NCBI RefSeq assembly: GCF_005081185.1
Contig: NZ_CP034870.1
Location: 1 to 28,006, forward strand
Source of the DNA: Buchnera aphidicola (Lipaphis pseudobrassicae)
GTDB lineage: Bacteria; Pseudomonadota; Gammaproteobacteria; Enterobacterales; Enterobacteriaceae
Reading direction: 5' to 3'
Length of the DNA: 28,006 nucleotides
Positions 24,272 through 28,006 of this stretch are shown piece after piece. The notes below the pieces were generated by a model that saw only the letters and a list, made by a program, of their open reading frames with translations, was not told the origin of the DNA and ran no database searches. Positions within the stretch are counted from its first letter, which is position 1, and every line of letters starts with the position of its first letter. The position numbers and the translations under genes are program-made.

Positions 24272-25465
24272 ATGAAAGATGATAAAAAAAACAATTTTTT
24301 TTCTTGGTTAAGTTCTGTAATTAAAAAAAAGAAAATAAAAAATACATTGCAAGAAGATAAGAAAAAAGAACTAAAAAATAATTCTATATTTAAAAATAAA
24401 ATAATTGATACAGATAATATAAATATAGAAATTAACCAAAACTTATCTAATATTAATGATTCTTTAATAGAACAAGATATTATCAAAAATAATAAAATAG
24501 AAACGTTTAATAATAAAAATGAAAATTTAAAAAATATTAAAAATATAAAAATAAATTTTTTTACACGTTTAAAACAGAGTTTAAATAAAACAAAAAAAAT
24601 TCTTGGAGATGGAATTAGTAATATTTTTTTATCAAAAACTGTTGATAAGAATCTTTTTACAGAATTAGAAGAAAAAATGTTACTTGCTGATATCGGTTAT
24701 AATACTACAAATCAAATTATTAGTAATTTAATTAAAGAGATCAATAAAAAAGATTTACATGTTCCTGAAAAGGTATATTTTCTATTAAAAAAAAATATGT
24801 ATACTATTTTAAAGAATGTAGAAAAACCATTAAAAATATCTAGTCATATTCCTTTTATTATTCTAGTAGTAGGAGTTAATGGTACAGGAAAAACAACAAC
24901 AGTTGTAAAGTTAGCACAAAAATATAAATTAGAAGGAAAGTCTGTAATTTTAGCCGCTGCCGATACCTTTAGAGCTGCAGCAATAGAACAATTACAAACA
25001 TTAGGAAAAGTTAATAAAATACCAGTTATTGCTCAAAGTTTTCATTCGGATCCTGCAGCGGTAGTATTCGATGCGATACAATCAGCAAAAGCAAAAAAAA
25101 TAGATGTTTTAATTATTGATACAGCAGGAAGATTGCATAATAAATTACATTTAATAGAAGAATTAAAAAAAATAGTTAGAGTGATTAAAAAAATAGATTC
25201 TTCTGGACCTCATGAAACAATGTTAATTGTTGATTCTTGTAATGGACAAAACATAATACAACAAACAGAAATATTTCATAAAGCGTTAAATTTAACTGGT
25301 ATTGTAATTACTAAATTAGATGGAACAGCAAAAGGAGGAGTAGTTTTTTCATTAGCAAATCAATTCAATATTCCTATTCGTTATATTGGAATCGGAGAAA
25401 AAATACAGGATTTAGGTATTTTTAATAGTAAAGAATTTATTAATGCTATTTTTAGTCAAAAATAA
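24272..25465 (+). CDS. ftsY: Signal recognition particle receptor FtsY
   Basis: FtsY is the SRP receptor GTPase that receives ribosome-nascent-chain complexes at the inner membrane. The product is 397 residues (E. coli 497). The N-terminal KNNFFSWLSSVIKKKK keeps the membrane-binding sequence. The acidic A domain of E. coli is shortened to about 90 Lys/Asn/Ile-rich residues. The second amphipathic helix and N domain begin at FFTRLKQSLNKTKK (about 96). The G domain has GVNGTGKTTT (201-210), DTFRAAAIEQL, DTAGR (283-287) and TKLDGTAKGG (347-356). ATG 24272 follows AGGAT. In E. coli ftsE and ftsX separate ftsY from rpoH; here rpoH is next, so both are lost. Confidence 0.97.
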   Translation: MKDDKKNNFFSWLSSVIKKKKIKNTLQEDKKKELKNNSIFKNKIIDTDNINIEINQNLSNINDSLIEQDIIKNNKIETFNNKNENLKNIKNIKINFFTRLKQSLNKTKKILGDGISNIFLSKTVDKNLFTELEEKMLLADIGYNTTNQIISNLIKEINKKDLHVPEKVYFLLKKNMYTILKNVEKPLKISSHIPFIILVVGVNGTGKTTTVVKLAQKYKLEGKSVILAAADTFRAAAIEQLQTLGKVNKIPVIAQSFHSDPAAVVFDAIQSAKAKKIDVLIIDTAGRLHNKLHLIEELKKIVRVIKKIDSSGPHETMLIVDSCNGQNIIQQTEIFHKALNLTGIVITKLDGTAKGGVVFSLANQFNIPIRYIGIGEKIQDLGIFNSKEFINAIFSQK

Positions 25466-25484
25466 TAATATTTATTATATTGTT

Positions 25485-25510
25485 AATATAAATCTTTGAT
25501 TTATATTTTT
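25485..25510 (+). terminator. Terminator-like hairpin between ftsY and rpoH, overlapping the rpoH -35
   Basis: AATATAAATC (25485-25494) and GATTTATATT (25498-25507) form a perfect 10-bp stem around TTT, followed by three more Ts. It has one G-C pair. The second arm contains most of the candidate rpoH -35 hexamer. It could weakly end ftsY transcription. Confidence 0.4.
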
Positions 25511-25524
25511 AATTACAGTATTAT
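25496..25524 (+). promoter_or_regulatory. Candidate sigma-70 promoter of rpoH
   Basis: TTGATT (25496-25501), exactly 17 bp, TATTAT (25519-25524). Transcription would start near 25531, about 52 nt before rpoH. The -35 lies inside the hairpin arm listed separately. Confidence 0.5.
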
Positions 25525-25582
25525 AAAAATGTCCCACATATTCATATTTTAGTATATATAATTCGTTGATGCGGGAATAAAA

Positions 25583-26440
25583 ATGATCGATAAATTACAG
25601 ATTTTATCTGTGACGTTACCAAGTAATTTAGATTCTTATATCAGAATAGCTAATCTGTGGCCAATGTTATCAATTAGAGAAGAACAATTGCTCACTAAAC
25701 GATTACGTTATAATGGTGATTTAGATGCTGCAAAAACTTTGATTTTATCTCATCTTCGTTTTGTAATTCATATTTCACGTAACTATTCGGGATACGGTTT
25801 GCTGCAAGCTGATATTATACAAGAAGGGAATATTGGTCTAATGAAAGCAGTACGTAGATTTAATCCTGAAATAGGTGTTCGTTTAGTTTCTTTTGCTGTG
25901 CATTGGATTAAGTCAGAAATTCATGAGTATGTTTTACGAAATTGGCGTATTGTCAAAGTCGCTACTACAAAATCTCAAAGAAAATTATTTTTTAATTTAA
26001 GAAAAACGAAAAAAAGATTAGGTTGGTTTAATGAAGAAGAAATTAATATAGTTGCAAAAGAATTAGGAGTAAGTAGTAAAGATGTAAGAGAAATGGAATC
26101 TCGAATGTCAGTTCAGGATGTTACTTTTAATCCTTTTCCAGAAGAAGATTGCATAGATGGAAAAAGTTATAACAACACGCAACATTTACAGGATAAAACA
26201 TCTAATTTTGCCAATGGTTTAGAAGCAGATAATTGGGAAGAACATGCTTCAAGTAAATTAAGTGATGCATTATTAGGATTAGATGAACGTAGTCGTAATA
26301 TTATTCATGCACGTTGGTTAGATAACGACAAAAAAAATACTTTACAAAAACTAGCAAAAAATTATGGTATTTCTGCAGAACGTATTCGGCAATTAGAAAA
26401 AAACGCTATGAAGAAATTAAGAATAGCTATAGAATCTTAA
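25583..26440 (+). CDS. rpoH: RNA polymerase sigma factor RpoH (sigma-32)
   Basis: RpoH directs RNA polymerase to heat-shock promoters. The product is 285 residues (E. coli 284). Region 2.1-2.2 includes [18 protein letters not shown] and [22 protein letters not shown] (about 75-96). Region 2.4 has [24 protein letters not shown]. The RpoH box QRKLFFNLR is at 132-140, unique to this family. Region 4.2 ends in the helix-turn-helix with [22 protein letters not shown] 25583 follows GGGA. The 3' part of region 3 is the most diverged (about 190-215). The expected target promoter upstream of groES is in this window. An intrinsic terminator follows. Confidence 0.98.
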   Translation: MIDKLQILSVTLPSNLDSYIRIANLWPMLSIREEQLLTKRLRYNGDLDAAKTLILSHLRFVIHISRNYSGYGLLQADIIQEGNIGLMKAVRRFNPEIGVRLVSFAVHWIKSEIHEYVLRNWRIVKVATTKSQRKLFFNLRKTKKRLGWFNEEEINIVAKELGVSSKDVREMESRMSVQDVTFNPFPEEDCIDGKSYNNTQHLQDKTSNFANGLEADNWEEHASSKLSDALLGLDERSRNIIHARWLDNDKKNTLQKLAKNYGISAERIRQLEKNAMKKLRIAIES

Positions 26441-26496
26441 TCTGTACAATAAATATTGTATTGAATACATTAATAACTTATAACATTTTTTCATAC

Positions 26497-26546
26497 AGAG
26501 TATGAGAATAAGTTTATTTATAGTTAAAAGCTCATACTCTTTTTTT
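26497..26546 (+). terminator. Intrinsic terminator of rpoH
   Basis: AGAGTATGAG (26497-26506) and CTCATACTCT (26531-26540) form a perfect 10-bp stem around a 24-nt loop, followed by six Ts (26541-26546). On the minus strand no T-run follows, so it does not serve convergent glmS. Confidence 0.88.
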
Positions 26547-26594
26547 AATTTTAATGAATATAATTTTTATATATGATAAAATTTTTTTATATAA

Positions 26595-28006
26595 TTATTC
26601 TACTGTAACAGCTTTAGCAAGATGTCTTGGTTGATCGATATTTTTTCTTTTATTTAATGCGATATAATATGCAAGTAATTGTAAAGGTACTGCATAAAAT
26701 ATAGGTGCTATTAACTCTTCTATATATGGTAATTTTATAAATTTTACATTTTCATCATAATCAAATTCTTCATCTGAAAAAACATAAATTGATCCCCCTC
26801 TTGAAGATATTTCTTTAATATTTTTTTTTATTTTTTCTAATAAAAAATTTTTTGGAGCAATAATAATTACTGGTATATTTTTATCAATTAGTGCAAGAGG
26901 TCCGTGTTTTAGTTCTCCTGCAGCATAAGCTTCAGCATGAATATAAGAAATTTCTTTTAGTTTTAAAGCTCCCTCTATTGCAATAGGATAGTATTCACCT
27001 CTTCCAATAAATAATATATGTTTTTTATCAAATAATTGATTTGCTATACTTTTAATTAACTGATTTTTTTTCAAAACTTCTTTGATTCTAGTAGGTAAAA
27101 CATTTAATGTTTGTACAATTTTTTTTTCAACTTGAATTTTGTTTTGTATATTTGCAATTTTTGCTACTAACATCAGTAAAACAGTTAGTTGTGTTGTAAA
27201 AGATTTAGTTGAAGCAACTCCGATTTCTATTCCTGCTTTAGTTAATAAACAGTTATCTGACTCTTTAACTAAAGAAGATCCTTCCATGTTGCATATCGTT
27301 AAATTTCCTAAATATTTAAATTTTTTAGAATATCTTAATGCTGATAATGTATCAGCAGTTTCACCTGACTGTGATAAAGTTACTAAAAAACTATTTTTTC
27401 TTGCAGCTATTTTTCTAGAAGAAAATTCAGAAGATATTTCAACATCACAAGGAAGATCGATGAGAGATTCAAACCAATATCTAGAAACCATAGCTGCATT
27501 ATATGAGGTTCCACATGCAACTATTTGAATATGTTCTATTTTAGAAAACAAAAGATTTTCTTTTATTCCTAATTCTAAAAAATTTATTGTATTGTTTTCT
27601 TTTAAACGATTTCGTAAAGTATTTTGAATAGATATAGGTTGTTCATATATTTCTTTTTCCATATAATAACGATATTTTCCTTTTTTCACTGTTTTATATT
27701 GAATATTAGATGTAATTGCTTTTCTATGAATGACAGTGTTATTTTTATTCACAATATTAATTTTGTTTGTTGTAATAATGGCAATATCGTCTTCTTCTAA
27801 GAATATAAAACGTTTTGTGATATGCAATAATGCTATTTGATCAGATGCAATAAAATTTTCTTCTGTCCCTAGTCCTATAACTAATGGGCTTTTAGATCGA
27901 ACTGCTATTAGTTCTAATGGATTATTTGTATCTATTATAACCATACTGTAATTGCCATGTAATTTTTTGATACTATTTTTTATAACATTTTCAATAGATT
28001 GTTGCT
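26595..28006 (-). CDS. glmS: Glutamine-fructose-6-phosphate aminotransferase GlmS (5' end outside window)
   Basis: GlmS makes glucosamine-6-phosphate from fructose-6-phosphate and glutamine, the first step to UDP-GlcNAc for peptidoglycan. The frame is open to the window edge; 469 residues are visible, and about 140 (most of the N-terminal glutaminase domain with the catalytic cysteine) lie beyond it. The visible start [19 protein letters not shown] aligns to the end of that domain. The isomerase domain has [28 protein letters not shown], the block [22 protein letters not shown] and the end [13 protein letters not shown]. An internal ATG at 27944 aligns to about residue 161 of the 609-residue E. 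coli enzyme and is not the start. Convergent with rpoH; no terminator for this gene is evident. Confidence 0.97.
   Translation of the reverse strand, partial: QQSIENVIKNSIKKLHGNYSMVIIDTNNPLELIAVRSKSPLVIGLGTEENFIASDQIALLHITKRFIFLEEDDIAIITTNKINIVNKNNTVIHRKAITSNIQYKTVKKGKYRYYMEKEIYEQPISIQNTLRNRLKENNTINFLELGIKENLLFSKIEHIQIVACGTSYNAAMVSRYWFESLIDLPCDVEISSEFSSRKIAARKNSFLVTLSQSGETADTLSALRYSKKFKYLGNLTICNMEGSSLVKESDNCLLTKAGIEIGVASTKSFTTQLTVLLMLVAKIANIQNKIQVEKKIVQTLNVLPTRIKEVLKKNQLIKSIANQLFDKKHILFIGRGEYYPIAIEGALKLKEISYIHAEAYAAGELKHGPLALIDKNIPVIIIAPKNFLLEKIKKNIKEISSRGGSIYVFSDEEFDYDENVKFIKLPYIEELIAPIFYAVPLQLLAYYIALNKRKNIDQPRHLAKAVTVE

Noticed and set aside
24229..24486. 85-codon minus-strand, hydrophobic frame
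   Set aside because: It is the complement of the Lys/Asn-rich ftsY start; AAA-rich codons read backwards give Phe/Leu/Ser and mimic a membrane protein.
27139..27528. 129-codon plus-strand frame
   Set aside because: It lies wholly opposite conserved glmS coding sequence and resembles no known protein.
26595..27944. glmS as a complete 449-residue gene starting at 27944
   Set aside because: The frame continues without a stop to the window edge and the upstream residues align to GlmS; the ATG is internal.

Overview
The window looks like an origin-proximal segment of the reduced chromosome of an aphid endosymbiont, Buchnera aphidicola (Gammaproteobacteria). The evidence is the strong A+T bias, the Lys/Asn/Ile-rich proteins, protein sequences that align almost without gaps to Escherichia coli orthologues, a gene order that is an E. 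coli oriC neighbourhood with genes deleted, and the absence of any mobile element, phage gene or CRISPR. Sequence alone does not let me name the aphid host. I find no previously undescribed gene system. Every long reading frame is a recognisable housekeeping gene, and the points of interest lie in intergenic structure, start codons, promoters and gene-loss junctions.

Layout. Bases 1-193 form an A+T-rich, palindrome-dense leader in the place where oriC lies in E. coli. mnmG follows (194-2077), then the complete F1Fo ATP synthase operon atpBEFHAGDC (2336-8911), closed by a terminator. gyrB, dnaN and dnaA run on the minus strand (8981-13939), in the order dnaA-dnaN-gyrB with recF missing. A 450-bp divergent spacer separates dnaA from rpmH-rnpA-yidC-mnmE on the plus strand (14391-18137); yidD is missing. 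A minus-strand tRNA-Phe gene without an encoded CCA end lies next. Then groES-groEL (18492-20500) follow, behind a heat-shock sigma-32 promoter whose spacing matches the E. coli groE promoter. epmB (minus) and efp (plus) are divergent, 31 bp apart. A minus-strand rsmD-dnaT-dnaC cluster (24143 down to 22273) is divergent from ftsY-rpoH (24272-26440; ftsE and ftsX missing). The window ends inside glmS (minus strand, 5' end cut off by the window edge).

How the genes work together. mnmG and mnmE make the two subunits of one tRNA wobble-uridine modification enzyme. epmB and efp are enzyme and substrate for EF-P beta-lysylation. DnaA, DnaN, GyrB, DnaC and DnaT belong to replication initiation, elongation and restart. 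rpmH, rnpA, yidC, ftsY and rsmD serve translation and membrane-protein targeting. rpoH encodes the sigma factor expected to drive the groESL promoter in this same window.

Start codons. Four genes have in-frame upstream extensions that I reject in favour of family-consistent starts: atpE at 3203, atpF at 3570 (GTG), dnaA at 13939 (GTG) and efp at 21671. In atpE and dnaA the rejected start is a TTG that overlaps the GGAG ribosome-binding site.
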